Below, one piece after another: positions 1 to 8,580 of a stretch of 64,000 nt of DNA. The DNA is taken from assembly GCF_900631615.1 (NCBI RefSeq), contig NZ_LR131273.1, positions 2,884,850 to 2,948,849 of the forward strand, written 5' to 3'. This DNA comes from Tsukamurella paurometabola (GTDB taxonomy: Bacteria > Actinomycetota > Actinomycetes > Mycobacteriales > Mycobacteriaceae). The notes under the pieces are model-generated. The model searched no databases, was not told the DNA's origin, and saw nothing but the letters and a program-made list of their open reading frames with translations. A program made the position numbers and the translations under genes. Each line of letters starts with the position of its first letter. The first letter of the stretch is position 1.

Positions 1-724
1 CGACGGTGTGCTCGCTGTGCGCGGCGCGGGAACCGTCGGCCGAGCGCAGCGTCCACCCGTCCGGATCGAACGTGATCTGATCGGTCGTGGCGCAGAACCA
101 CGGTTCGAGCGCCAGGGTCGTCCCGGTCCGCAACAGCATGCCCTTGCGTGCCTTGCCGGTGTTCGGCACGTGCGGATCCTCGTGCATGGTCCGGCCCAGT
201 CCGTGCCCGCCGAACTGCGTGTTCACCGGGTACCCGTACCGCTTGGCGGTCTCCCCGATCACCGACGAGACGGTGCCGAGCCTGTTCCCGGGCCGCATCT
301 CCTCGATCGCGGCGTCGAGTGCGACGCGCGTGCACTCGATGAGGCGCGTGTCCTCCGCGCGCGCGGTGCCCACGCTCACGCTCCGGGCGGCGTCCGCGAC
401 CCAGCCGTCGATCGACACCGCGATGTCGACGGTGAGCAGGTCGCCGTCCTGGAAGACGTAGTCGTGCGGCAGGCCGTGGAGACACGCGTCGTTGACCGAG
501 AGGCAGGTGACGTTGCGGAACGGGCCGCTGCCGAACGACGGAGCGTAGTCCCAGTAGCACGACACCGCGCCCCGGTCCTCGATCATCGTGCGCGCGCGGT
601 ACTCGAGCTCCATGAGGTTCATCCCGGGCTCGGCCATCGTGGTGAGTTCCTCGAGGAGCTCGGCGATGAAGATGCCGGTGGTGCGCATCTTCGCGATCTC
701 GGCGGGTGTCTTGAGCTCCATCAT
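1..724 (-). CDS. map: Type I methionine aminopeptidase, 3' end outside window
   Basis: Cytosolic metalloenzyme that removes the initiator methionine from new proteins. The reading frame starts MMELKTPAEIAKMR and shows the fold's metal-ligand segments: DIAVSIDGWVADAARS (two Asp), GGHGLGRTMHEDPHVPNTG (His), LALEPWF (Glu) and AHSEHTV (last Glu), so only the final few residues are missing beyond base 1. There is no Shine-Dalgarno. A TATTTT hexamer lies 6 bases before the ATG at 724, which points to a leaderless start; ATG at 721 is the alternative. It follows the XRE gene by 19 bases on the same strand, suggesting co-control. Actinobacteria often carry more than one map, so it need not be the only copy. 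Confidence 0.93.
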   Translation of the reverse strand, partial: MMELKTPAEIAKMRTTGIFIAELLEELTTMAEPGMNLMELEYRARTMIEDRGAVSCYWDYAPSFGSGPFRNVTCLSVNDACLHGLPHDYVFQDGDLLTVDIAVSIDGWVADAARSVSVGTARAEDTRLIECTRVALDAAIEEMRPGNRLGTVSSVIGETAKRYGYPVNTQFGGHGLGRTMHEDPHVPNTGKARKGMLLRTGTTLALEPWFCATTDQITFDPDGWTLRSADGSRAAHSEHTV

Positions 725-739
725 GGTATTAAAATACCA
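724..739. promoter_or_regulatory. Palindrome over the map start and -10
   Basis: TGGTATT-AA-AATACCA is a perfect 7-base inverted repeat. It covers the map -10 (TATTTT, minus strand 736-731) and touches the ATG. It is AT-rich in a 70% GC background. Binding by the neighbouring XRE protein is inferred from position only. Confidence 0.6.
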
Positions 740-743
740 CGCG

Positions 744-1010
744 TCAGCCGGTGGGCCGCAGCGGCACCGCGTCGAGGTACTCCGCCGCCAGGGCGTCCAG
801 GGGCTCACCCAGGACGGCCGCCAGCGCGACGACGGTGCCGAACGCGGGGGTCGCCATCCGGCCGGTCTCGATCTTGCGCAGCGTCTCCGGCGAGATCCCG
901 GCCGCGCGGGCGACCTCGTCGGGCCTGCGATCGCCCCGGGCCGCGCGCAGCCGCGCCCCCAGACGCCGCCCCGCGGCGATCTGTTCGGGGGTGAGGGGCT
1001 GCCGGACCAT
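744..1010 (-). CDS. XRE-family helix-turn-helix regulator
   Basis: Small 88-residue DNA-binding protein made almost entirely of one HTH_XRE (Cro/C1-type) domain. The recognition-helix region reads GISPETLRKIETGRMATP, preceded by LGARLRAARGDRRPDEVARA, the usual first two helices. It lies directly upstream of map on the same strand, and a perfect palindrome sits between them. The start at 1010 has TAAGCT (1022-1017) six bases upstream and no Shine-Dalgarno, so the mRNA is probably leaderless. The likely job is local control of the XRE-map pair, which is an inference from layout. Confidence 0.85.
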   Translation of the reverse strand: MVRQPLTPEQIAAGRRLGARLRAARGDRRPDEVARAAGISPETLRKIETGRMATPAFGTVVALAAVLGEPLDALAAEYLDAVPLRPTG

Positions 1011-1016
1011 GCGCCC

Positions 1017-1022
1017 AGCTTA
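1017..1022 (-). promoter_or_regulatory. -10 element (TAAGCT) for XRE-map, leaderless type
   Basis: TANNNT hexamer six bases before the XRE ATG, placing a transcription start at or next to the A of the ATG. It sits in the 17-base gap after the thioesterase stop. Confidence 0.5.
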
Positions 1023-1027
1023 GCCGG

Positions 1028-1990
1028 TCAGATCGCCACCATCCGGGTCGCGGCCGACGCGGTCCGCCGACCGCGGATCGCGATGAGCTCGCGGGCGTGC
1101 GCATCGAGCGCCACGTCGCCGGGCAGGCGCGGTGTCCACGGCCGCACCGCCGTGGCGTCGCCGCCGGCGTCGAGCGCCGCCAGCACGTGCAGGGCGTGCG
1201 CCGCCGGCTGCGGCTCGCGCTCGTGCGGCCAGCAGGTCGCCAGGTGGACGGAGACGTGCATCGTCTGCCGGCCCGTGTGCAGCAGGCGTGCCGAGACCTC
1301 GATGACCTGCCCGATCTGCACCGGGCGGTAGAAGCGCACGCCGCCCACGTACACCGTGACGGCCTCGCCGCCGCTCCATCCCGCCGCGCACAGGTAGGCC
1401 GCGTCGTCCATCCAGCCCATCACCCGGCCGCCGTGCGCCTTCCCGCCCCAGTTGATGTCGGTGGGGGCCGCGAGGAAGCGCGTGGTGCGCCGCTCCGCCT
1501 CGGAGGGCAGGGTGTAGTCCGCTCCGCCCATCGCGGCCGCGATCCGCCGCCGCACGTCGGCCCGGGCCTCCGCCTCCTCCGCGGCGCGCACGTCCTCGGC
1601 GAGGACCGGCTCCCACTGTCGCACCGGGGTCGGCCGGCCCGATTCGTCGACCGCGACGAAGACCAGCAGACACGTGCTGGCGACGGTGAACGTGCCCACC
1701 CGCGGATCGGCGGAGGCCACCTCGCAGCGGATGTGCATGCTCGTGCGCCCCGTGTAGACGAGCGTGGCCCGCACCTCGACCACGTCGCCCGAGGCGATGT
1801 CGCGGCCGAACCCGATGTTGCCGACGTAGGCGGTCACCGAGTAGCCGCCCGACCACGCCGCGGCGCAGGCGTAAGCGGCCTTGTCGATCCACTCCAGGAT
1901 GCGCCCGCCGCGGACGCCGCCGCCGAGCGTGGCGACGTCGGTGGGCGCGGCGAGGAACCGAAGCGTGATCCGGCGATCGGTGATGGGCAT
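1028..1990 (-). CDS. Acyl-CoA thioesterase with two hotdog domains
   Basis: Predicted cytosolic acyl-CoA hydrolase of 320 residues. Two copies of the same hotdog domain are visible. The first half has RFLAAPTDVATLGGGVRGGR followed by ILEWIDKAAYACAAAWSGGYSVTAYVGNI. The second has RFLAAPTDINWGGKAHGGR followed by VMGWMDDAAYLCAAGWSGGEAVTVYVGGV. The G-G-R...W-D-A-A signature is typical of acyl-CoA thioesterase domains, and the tandem layout resembles eukaryotic ACOT7/ACOT12-type proteins. The start at 1990 is chosen because AAGGAG lies just upstream; an open upstream extension has no such support. The substrate chain length cannot be told from sequence. Confidence 0.85.
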   Translation of the reverse strand: MPITDRRITLRFLAAPTDVATLGGGVRGGRILEWIDKAAYACAAAWSGGYSVTAYVGNIGFGRDIASGDVVEVRATLVYTGRTSMHIRCEVASADPRVGTFTVASTCLLVFVAVDESGRPTPVRQWEPVLAEDVRAAEEAEARADVRRRIAAAMGGADYTLPSEAERRTTRFLAAPTDINWGGKAHGGRVMGWMDDAAYLCAAGWSGGEAVTVYVGGVRFYRPVQIGQVIEVSARLLHTGRQTMHVSVHLATCWPHEREPQPAAHALHVLAALDAGGDATAVRPWTPRLPGDVALDAHARELIAIRGRRTASAATRMVAI

Positions 1991-2152
1991 GGCGGCGAAC
2001 TCCTTCGCAGAGGTGGACGGATCGCACCATCGTGAGGAGGCCCACGAACGCACTGCGCACCGGGGGAGCGCGATGAGGAGTCCGTGACGGGCGGGTAACC
2101 GCACGGATCATCCGGGCGTAACACGCCGTCGTGCCGCCGAGCGGCAGCGCCG

Positions 2153-3484
2153 TCAGTTCTTGGCGACGCTGTCGCCGGTGCGGCGCCCGGATGTGAAGGC
2201 GAAGACCGTCCCGTCGTTCCCGACGGTCACCAGCTCACCGTCGGGCCCGATGGAGACGCCCGAGGCGGACTTCACCGAGTCCGGCAGGTCGAACGTGCGC
2301 AGCGTGGTGCCGGTATCGGTGCGGAACTCGATGAGCTGCGACTGCACGGCCGCCCACGACCGGATCACCGCGTAGCCGACACCGCCGCGGATCTGCGTCG
2401 CGGGGGAGACCATGGCCGCGTCGGTGCGTTTGAACACCTCGCGCACGCTCGAGCCCTCGTCCTTGAGGGCGACGAACGGGGCGCGGTGCAGCCCGGGGGC
2501 GGCGGGGATGATCGTGCCGTCGGGCGCGACCGACGGGGGCTGCGTGCTCTGGTACCCGAGGTCGTGGGTCCACTTGGTGGCGCCGGTCCGGGCGTCGAGC
2601 GCGGCCAGCTTCTGATTGCGCAGGTTCACGTACAGGGTCGAGCGGTCGGCCGACAGCGCCGGCGACCCGATGGCCCCGTCGGGCAGGTCCGCGCGCTCCC
2701 AGGCGTACCGCAGGTCGTGCCGGTCGCCGCCGTTCTTGTCGTAGTCGACCGCCATCACCTTCGACGGGCCGCCCTTGGCCCCGACCACGACGAAGGCGCG
2801 TTCGGCGCCCGTGTCGACGGCCGGCGGCCCCGACACCGGGCAGCCCGGTCCGTTGGTCGCGCAGTCCTCGAGGCCCGCGCCGTTCGCGTCGGCCGACACC
2901 TGGGGGAACAGTCCGATCGCGGCACCCGCGGCGACCCCGTCGTGCGTGTCGACGAGCACCATCTGGCCGAGGTGCGTCACGCCGAGCACCGTGTTGTCGC
3001 CGGCGAGCTTGATCCACAGCGGCGCGCCCGCCGTGGGGTAGCGCCAGCGCACCTGGTTGTCCGCGTTGAAGCTGTAGAGCCAGCCCGGGATCCCGAGGTA
3101 CGTGTAGTCGAACTGGTCCACGACGGGGGCCTGCAGATCCGCGCCCGCGGCGTCGCGGCGGCAGTAGGTCTTCCGGCCCACCGTGAGCTCGAGGTTGAAC
3201 GTGCTGCAGCCGGTCTCGGTGCGGGCGGTCACCGACACGATGCCGCGGTTGGAGATCGCCGGCTGCACGGTGTTGGGGCCGACGAGATCGCGGTTCCACG
3301 CGGGCACCAGCGAGGACGCGGCGTCCTTCTCGGCGTACGAGCTGTTGCGCGAATCGCCGTACATACCGGGCCAGGCGGCGGAGTCGTCGGCGTACACCCA
3401 GGTGTCGTCGGGCGTGCATGAGACGAGCACCGCGGCGGCGGCCACCGTCGCGCCCAGTGTGAGCGCGCGCCTACCCACCCGCAT
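2153..3484 (-). CDS. Lipoprotein with PQQ-type beta-propeller repeats (Rv3035-like)
   Basis: Exported 443-residue protein. The signal peptide MRVGRRALTL...AAAAVLVSC has a lipobox ending at Cys23, so it should be lipid-anchored outside the membrane. The body has blade-like repeats such as LPDGAIGSPALSADRSTLYV and AALDARTGATKWTHDLG, typical of PQQ/WD40-like propellers without a recognisable catalytic site. The start at 3484 has a GAGGGAG ribosome site; an upstream in-frame start would spoil the signal peptide. Its neighbour is the Rv3034c-type acyltransferase, as in the mycobacterial MGLP region, so a role around that polysaccharide or the envelope is plausible but unproven. Confidence 0.8.
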   Translation of the reverse strand: MRVGRRALTLGATVAAAAVLVSCTPDDTWVYADDSAAWPGMYGDSRNSSYAEKDAASSLVPAWNRDLVGPNTVQPAISNRGIVSVTARTETGCSTFNLELTVGRKTYCRRDAAGADLQAPVVDQFDYTYLGIPGWLYSFNADNQVRWRYPTAGAPLWIKLAGDNTVLGVTHLGQMVLVDTHDGVAAGAAIGLFPQVSADANGAGLEDCATNGPGCPVSGPPAVDTGAERAFVVVGAKGGPSKVMAVDYDKNGGDRHDLRYAWERADLPDGAIGSPALSADRSTLYVNLRNQKLAALDARTGATKWTHDLGYQSTQPPSVAPDGTIIPAAPGLHRAPFVALKDEGSSVREVFKRTDAAMVSPATQIRGGVGYAVIRSWAAVQSQLIEFRTDTGTTLRTFDLPDSVKSASGVSIGPDGELVTVGNDGTVFAFTSGRRTGDSVAKN

Positions 3485-3569
3485 GTGACTCCCTCGACTC
3501 TCCACTCCGACGAACGCCCCACAGACTAGCGCGGCGACCGTACCGGACCGGCGGGGCGCACCCGCCGGA

Positions 3570-3575
3570 TAGGCT
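3570..3575 (+). promoter_or_regulatory. -10 element (TAGGCT), leaderless type
   Basis: TANNNT hexamer with a 7-base spacer to the ATG at 3583 and no purine-rich ribosome site between them. Confidence 0.5.
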
Positions 3576-3582
3576 CCCCTGC

Positions 3583-4338
3583 ATGACGAGCATGTGGAAC
3601 GCCCCGTACCGATCGCGGTGGCGGCACGCGCGGCAGGCCGACCAGCAGGCGCGATTCCTGACGCCCGCGTCGCTGCGCTGGGTCCTCAAGAACAAGGCGT
3701 ACACCCCCTGGTACCTGGTGCGGTACTTCCGCCTCCTGAAGTTCCGCCTGGCGAACCCGCACATCGTGCTCAAGGGAATGGTCTTCCTCGGCAAGAACGT
3801 CGAGATCCACGCGACGCCCGGCCTCGGGCGCATGGAGATCGGCCGCTGGGTCCACATCGGCGACTCGAACAAGATCCGTTGCCACGAGGGCTCGCTGCGC
3901 ATCGGCGACAAGTCGGTCTTCGGTCGCGACAACGTGGTCAACTGCTACCTCGACATCGAGTTCGGCCCCGCGTCGCTCGTCGCCGACTGGTGCTACATCT
4001 GCGACTTCGACCACAAGATGGACGACATCCACGTCCCCATCAAGGACCAGGGCATCGTCAAGGGCCCCGTCCGCATCGGCGGCGACACCTGGGTCGGCAC
4101 CAAGGTGACGGTCACCCGCAACACCCTCATCGGCCACGGCAGCGTCCTCGGTGCGCACGCCGTGGTGCGCGGCGAGATCCCGCCGTACTCGATCGCCGTC
4201 GGCTCGCCCGCGAAGGTCGTCAAGAACCGCAAGGAGATGTGGGACGCCAACGTCGCCGAGCGCGCCGAGCTCGAGCGCGCCCTGGCCGACATCGAGCGCA
4301 AGAAGGCCGAGGCGCGCGGCCTGCCGCAGGCGGACTGA
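3583..4338 (+). CDS. Left-handed beta-helix acyltransferase (Rv3034c-like)
   Basis: 251-residue predicted O-acyltransferase of the hexapeptide-repeat (LbH) superfamily. Repeats run from about residue 65 to 205: GRMEIGRWVHIGDSNKIRC, GSLRIGDKSVFGRDNVVN, GPVRIGGDTWVGTKVTVTRN, GHGSVLGAHAVVRGEIPPYS, IAVGSPAKVVKNRKE. The last is the usual coil ending of sugar acetyltransferases. The C-terminus is a charged helix. Placement next to GT4, GH57 and methyltransferase genes matches the mycobacterial MGLP cluster, where a protein of this type could acylate the polysaccharide. The acyl donor and acceptor are not shown by the sequence. The start is the first ATG and looks leaderless. Confidence 0.82.
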   Translation: MTSMWNAPYRSRWRHARQADQQARFLTPASLRWVLKNKAYTPWYLVRYFRLLKFRLANPHIVLKGMVFLGKNVEIHATPGLGRMEIGRWVHIGDSNKIRCHEGSLRIGDKSVFGRDNVVNCYLDIEFGPASLVADWCYICDFDHKMDDIHVPIKDQGIVKGPVRIGGDTWVGTKVTVTRNTLIGHGSVLGAHAVVRGEIPPYSIAVGSPAKVVKNRKEMWDANVAERAELERALADIERKKAEARGLPQAD

Positions 4339-4357
4339 CCCCGGCCGCCGCCCGGGG

Positions 4358-4885
4358 CTACAGCACGTAGAACGGCCGGGCGTAGTGGAACTCGCCCCGC
4401 AGGTCCGGCGTGTACGCGCCGAGCGTGCGCACCATGAAGGAATCGCCGGCCCATTCCGCGACGTCCGGGACGACGCCGACCTCGGCGCCGGGGACGAAGC
4501 CGAAGCGCGGGTAGTAGTCCTTGTGCCCGAGCAGCGCCACGAGGGGCTCCCCGAGCGCATCCGCCGCGCCGAGGGCGGCGACGATGAGCGCGGAGCCCGT
4601 GCCCTGCCCCTGCAGGTCGGATCGGACGCCGAGGGGGCCCGCCGCCAGTGCCGGGCTCGTGCCCACCGCCGCGCGCGTGAGGCAGACATGGCCGATCACG
4701 GTGCCCGCGTCGTCCTCGGCGACGAAGGAGAGTTCGTCGATCCATGCGCCGCTCAGGCGCAGCGCCTCGACCAGCACGACCTCCAGTGGCTCGGTCCGCC
4801 CGGGCGGCGTCATGGGCGCGAACGCGCTCCGGTGCACCTCCGCGACCGCGGCGTGGTCCTCCGGCGTCTCGTTCCGGATCAGCAC
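4358..4885 (-). CDS. GNAT-family N-acetyltransferase
   Basis: 175-residue acetyltransferase. The acetyl-CoA binding motif A is visible as AAGPLGVRSDLQGQGTGSAL at about residues 92-111, followed by LVALLGHKDYYPRFGFVPG, the tail typical of the YhbS-like GNAT subgroup. The start is GTG at 4885, with GGGGAGG seven bases upstream; an in-frame extension to 4975 lacks a ribosome site. The substrate is unknown. It sits convergent to the acyltransferase gene, with 19 bases between stops, and breaks the MGLP cluster, so it may be an unrelated insertion. Confidence 0.8.
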   Translation of the reverse strand: MLIRNETPEDHAAVAEVHRSAFAPMTPPGRTEPLEVVLVEALRLSGAWIDELSFVAEDDAGTVIGHVCLTRAAVGTSPALAAGPLGVRSDLQGQGTGSALIVAALGAADALGEPLVALLGHKDYYPRFGFVPGAEVGVVPDVAEWAGDSFMVRTLGAYTPDLRGEFHYARPFYVL

Positions 4886-5000
4886 GCCCGGTCCTCCCCG
4901 AGCGCGATGGAAAGGATGTCTAACGGTCGTGCGGTCATGAATCGACGGTGCCACAGAATTTGCGATCGTGCACATTGCGCAGGTCGTGGGGCCGAGGCTC

Positions 5001-6308
5001 CTAGACGGGGTTCGTCGGGTCGCGCTCGGGGAGCGGCCGCTCGTCGATCACACGCCGCCCGAGCGGGGTGCGCGGGCGGCGCTTTGCGGCGAGGTAGACC
5101 TGCGCGGTCTCGCGGGCGACGGCCTCCCAGGTGAGCTCTTCGACCTCGGCGCGCGCCGCGGCGGCCCACGCGTACGACGACACGGGGTCGTCGAGCAGCG
5201 CGCGGATCGCGGCGGTCAGCCCGGGTACGTCGGCGGGCTCGACGGACAGCCCCGTCCGCCCGGTCCGGATGAAGTCCGCCAGGCCACCGGCGGTCGTCGC
5301 GATGACGGGGATGCCCGTGGCGGCGCCCTCCAGCGCGACGATGCCGAACGGCTCGTACCGGGACGGGATCACGAGCGCGTCGGCGGAGTGCAGCTGCGCG
5401 ACGAGCTCCTCGTGATCCAGGGCGCCCGTGAACTCGACGGCCCGCAGCACCCGGTGCTCCCGCGCCACGTCGCGCAGCCACGCGGCCTGCGTGCCGTCGC
5501 CGGCCACGGTCAGCGTCGTCCCGGGATGTGTGCGGCGCACCCGGGCCAGGGCGGCGATGAGGTCCTGCACGCCCTTCTCGTACTCCAGCCGGCCGACGTA
5601 CAGCAGGCGGGGCGCGCCCCGACGGGCCGCGGCGCGGGACCGGTCCCGGTACGGCCAGGCCGTGGCGTCGATGCCGTTCGCGATCGTGTGCAGCTGCGCG
5701 AGGCCCGGCCCGAACAGGCGGTTCACCTCGTCGGACATCGACCGCGAGCAGGTGATGACCGCATCCGCCTCGTTCGCGAGCCACCACTCGGTGGAGTGCA
5801 CCTGCCGGTTCACCGGTCCGGAGACCCAGCCGCTGTGCCGGCCGGCCTCGGTGGCGTGGATGGTCGCGACGAGGGGCGCGTCGAAGGCCTCGGCGAGCCC
5901 GACGGCGGCGTGCGCCGCGAGCCAGTCGTGGGCGTGCACCACGTCGGGCACCCAGGGCCGGCCGACGGTGCCGGCGCCGTGCAGCGCGTCCTCCCCGGCA
6001 GTGGGGTTGTACCCCGCGAGCCGCAGGCCCGCGCGGAGCATGGAGTGCCCCATGGACAGCACCCACGGCATCATGTCGGTGCCGAAGTCGAGGGCGAGGG
6101 GATCCTCCGCGGCCATGATGACGCGGATCCCGTCGACCACGGAGTCCGACGTGGGGTGGCTGCGCGGGTCCGTGCCCGTGGGCTGGCGCGAGACGACGAC
6201 CACGTCGTGGCCCTGGTCGCGCAGCTGCAGCGCGAGGTGGTGCACGTGCCGGCCGAGACCGCCGACCACGACGGGCGGGTACTCCCAGGAGACGAGCAGG
6301 ACGCGCAT
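5001..6308 (-). CDS. GT4 glucosyltransferase of the MGLP cluster (Rv3032-like)
   Basis: 435-residue retaining glycosyltransferase with the GT-B fold. The N-terminal domain opens MRVLLVSWEYPPVVVGGLGRHV, the glycogen-synthase-like acceptor loop, and has VVHAHDWLAAHAAVGLA. The C-terminal donor domain has RLLYVGRLEYEKGVQDLI and the E-x7-E element in PSRYEPFGIVALEGAATGIPV. In mycobacteria the homologue extends alpha-1,4-glucan chains of MGLP and capsular glucan, using UDP- or ADP-glucose. It is the third gene of a leftward operon (methyltransferase, GH57, GT4), starting two bases after the GH57 stop with GGGAGGG upstream. Confidence 0.88.
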   Translation of the reverse strand: MRVLLVSWEYPPVVVGGLGRHVHHLALQLRDQGHDVVVVSRQPTGTDPRSHPTSDSVVDGIRVIMAAEDPLALDFGTDMMPWVLSMGHSMLRAGLRLAGYNPTAGEDALHGAGTVGRPWVPDVVHAHDWLAAHAAVGLAEAFDAPLVATIHATEAGRHSGWVSGPVNRQVHSTEWWLANEADAVITCSRSMSDEVNRLFGPGLAQLHTIANGIDATAWPYRDRSRAAARRGAPRLLYVGRLEYEKGVQDLIAALARVRRTHPGTTLTVAGDGTQAAWLRDVAREHRVLRAVEFTGALDHEELVAQLHSADALVIPSRYEPFGIVALEGAATGIPVIATTAGGLADFIRTGRTGLSVEPADVPGLTAAIRALLDDPVSSYAWAAAARAEVEELTWEAVARETAQVYLAAKRRPRTPLGRRVIDERPLPERDPTNPV

Positions 6309-6309
6309 G

Positions 6310-7836
6310 TCAGAACCCTCCCAGCGGCGCCGGGAGGCGCCGGGCGTCGAGACCGGGGAACGGATCGTCGGCGAGCCGCCACGTGCGGGCCAGTGCGATC
6401 GCGCGGGCCTCGTCGCCCCGCTCGGCGGCCTCGGCGATCTCCCGCAGGGCGTGCGCGTGCTTGTAGGCGCGATCGCGGGCGTACGCCGCGGCGGTGTCCT
6501 TGGAGACCATGAACGGCCAGTCGGACTGCAGGCACAGCAGCGCCTCCTGCAGCACCTGATCGCTCACCACGTCGCGGGTGCGCCCGGCGCGCTTGTCGAG
6601 CACCCGCAGCACCGTCGTGGTGATCTCCTCGTTGAGCTCGACGAACTCGCGCACGAGCGGGCCGTCCCAGACGTGCCAGTCCTTGCCCGAGCCCCACGAG
6701 CTGGCGGGGATCTCGCGGGCCGCACCCACGTACCCGGCCTCGGCGGCCGAGCGCAGGGTGCCGACCCGGACGCCGGCCTCGGGCAGGGCCCGCAGGACGC
6801 GCTCGAGCCAGATCGGGCCCTCGTACCACCAGTGGCCGAAGAGCTCGGTGTCGAAGGCCGCGACGACGAGGGCGTCGCGCCCGATCCGCGCGCTCTCGGA
6901 CCGCACGCGCGCGACGACGGTGTCGACGAAGTCGGCCACGTGCTTGTCGATCGCGGCGTCGGCACGCGCGGGGTCGTAGGGCGCCTTGTCGGCCTCGGCG
7001 ATGTTCTTGCCCGTGACCCGGCTGGGCTTGAGGCCCGTGGCGTGGTCGTGGGCGTAGAAGTCGCGGTACGCGGCATGGCCGGGGTAGCCGGACTTGGGCG
7101 ACCACACGCGGTAGCTCACCGGGAGGTCCCGGCCGAACGCGAGGACGGAGGACTCGCCGACAGGGCGGGCCAGCGCGGTGTCGCCCCCGAGAGTGGGGCC
7201 GTCGACCATGAAGTGCGTGACCCCGGCGGACTCGTATCCCGTCTCCATGCCGGGTTTGTAGGCGCACTCGGGCGCCCAGATCCCGGTCCGGGCGGGGGAA
7301 CCCAGTCGGGCCGTGCCGTACGCGAGGCCCTCGCGCAGCGAGAGCTCGCGCAGGCGGGGGTGGAGCAGGGGCTGGAAGGGGTGCGCCAGCGGCCCGTCGA
7401 GCAGTTCGACGGTGCCGGCGTCGGCGAGCCGGCGCAGTACGGGCGTGCCGCCGTGCCGCCAGCGCGTCTCGAACAGGTCGAGCGCGTGCGCGGCGTTGCG
7501 GTGCTCGCGCGCCCCGAGCTCGGCCGCCGCGGGGCGGCCCGACAGCGCGGCCTCGTGGGCGCGCAGCTGCCAGTTGCCGAGGTAGTGGTGCATGGCCTCG
7601 AGGCAGTACGGGTCGTCGAGCTGCGCGGCGAGGACGGGGGTCACGCCCAGGGTGAGCTGGTCGGTGCGGCCCTCGGCCGCGAGCCGGTCGAGCATCTCCG
7701 CCATCGGCAGGTAGGAGGCGGCCCACGACTGGTAGAGCCACTCCTCGCCGACGGGCCACGCGCCGTGGTGGGCGAGCCACGGCAGGTGGGAGTGCAGGAC
7801 GAAGGCGATCATCCCGGGCTCGCGCCCGGCGGTCAC
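6310..7836 (-). CDS. GH57 alpha-glucan branching enzyme-like protein (Rv3031-like)
   Basis: About 508 residues. The N-terminus MIAFVLHSHLPWLAHHG is the first GH57 signature. GIWAPECAYKPG fits the nucleophile region (Glu) and VVAAFDTELFGHWWYEG fits the region with the catalytic Asp. The C-terminal half is helical, as in bacterial GH57 branching enzymes. It would form alpha-1,6 branches in, or trim, the MGLP glucan. The GTG at 7836 overlaps the methyltransferase stop as GTGA with GAGGAAG upstream, suggesting coupled translation; ATG at 7812 is the alternative and would remove eight residues. It forms an operon with the GT4 and methyltransferase genes. Confidence 0.85.
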   Translation of the reverse strand: MTAGREPGMIAFVLHSHLPWLAHHGAWPVGEEWLYQSWAASYLPMAEMLDRLAAEGRTDQLTLGVTPVLAAQLDDPYCLEAMHHYLGNWQLRAHEAALSGRPAAAELGAREHRNAAHALDLFETRWRHGGTPVLRRLADAGTVELLDGPLAHPFQPLLHPRLRELSLREGLAYGTARLGSPARTGIWAPECAYKPGMETGYESAGVTHFMVDGPTLGGDTALARPVGESSVLAFGRDLPVSYRVWSPKSGYPGHAAYRDFYAHDHATGLKPSRVTGKNIAEADKAPYDPARADAAIDKHVADFVDTVVARVRSESARIGRDALVVAAFDTELFGHWWYEGPIWLERVLRALPEAGVRVGTLRSAAEAGYVGAAREIPASSWGSGKDWHVWDGPLVREFVELNEEITTTVLRVLDKRAGRTRDVVSDQVLQEALLCLQSDWPFMVSKDTAAAYARDRAYKHAHALREIAEAAERGDEARAIALARTWRLADDPFPGLDARRLPAPLGGF

Positions 7837-8573
7837 GGCTTCCTCGCGTAGAAGAACAGGTCGAGGCTGTCCGGGGCGTCGGCGCGCACGTCGAAGTCCT
7901 GGGCGGCGACGGCGGCGACGTCGTTCGACAGCTCCGCGGGCCAGGGTTCGCCGGCCAGCGACCGCTCGATCTGCGCGTCGATGAAGCTGCCGCCGTGGCG
8001 GCGGTCCAGCTCGGCGAGGCGGGCCCCGTGGTAGACGCCGAGCTTCTCCGTGACCTCCAGCCCGGCCTGCTCGAGCAGCTCGACGAGTTCGGCCGAGTTG
8101 AGCTCGCGGGTGTGGAACGGGTTGAGCGGGGTGTCGCGGCCGGGGGAGAAGGTGACGCGGTTCGGGGTGGAGATGGCGAGCTCGCCGCCGGGGCGCAGGA
8201 TGCGGGCCACCTCGCGGAGGAACTGCGGCTGGTCCCACAGGTGCTCGATCACCTGGAAGTTCACGACGGCGTCCACGGAGTCGTCCTCGAGCGGGAGCTC
8301 CGCGAGGTTGCCGTGCAGCATCGTCACCGCGGGGTACGCGGCCCGCACGTGCGCGACGGCCGATTCGTCGTAGTCGAGGGCGGTCACCGTCGCGCCGCCG
8401 GCCGCGAGCATGGCGGCGCCGTAGCCCTCGCCGCTGCCGGCCTCGAAGACCGACTTCCCGGCGTAGCGGTCGACGATCGCGAGGTAGGCGATCTCGTGCC
8501 GGCGGAACCAGTAGTTCTCCTCGGGGATGCCGGGAACGGTTCGCTCGCCGGTCAGGGGCAGCGGGTCACACAT
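7833..8573 (-). CDS. SAM-dependent methyltransferase of the MGLP cluster (Rv3030-like)
   Basis: 246-residue class I methyltransferase. Motif I is SVFEAGSGEGYGAAML at about residues 42-57. The acidic end of strand 2 is ALDYDES, and motif IV is VDAVVNFQVIEHLWDQPQF. The N-terminus MCDPLPLTGERTVPGI and the phrase NPFHTRELNSAELVELLEQ suit family members acting on sugars. Its position at the head of the GH57-GT4 operon, divergent from etfBA, matches the mycobacterial arrangement, where this protein is thought to add 6-O-methyl groups to glucose units. The ATG at 8573 is preferred: TAGGCT lies 7 bases upstream (leaderless type). Confidence 0.87.
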   Translation of the reverse strand: MCDPLPLTGERTVPGIPEENYWFRRHEIAYLAIVDRYAGKSVFEAGSGEGYGAAMLAAGGATVTALDYDESAVAHVRAAYPAVTMLHGNLAELPLEDDSVDAVVNFQVIEHLWDQPQFLREVARILRPGGELAISTPNRVTFSPGRDTPLNPFHTRELNSAELVELLEQAGLEVTEKLGVYHGARLAELDRRHGGSFIDAQIERSLAGEPWPAELSNDVAAVAAQDFDVRADAPDSLDLFFYARKP

Positions 8574-8580
8574 TCTTCTC

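Noticed and set aside
5428-7851. 807-codon open frame on the plus strand
   Set aside because: It lies antisense to the GT4 and GH57 genes, has Arg/Gly/Pro-rich low-quality translation and no family match; a by-product of high GC.
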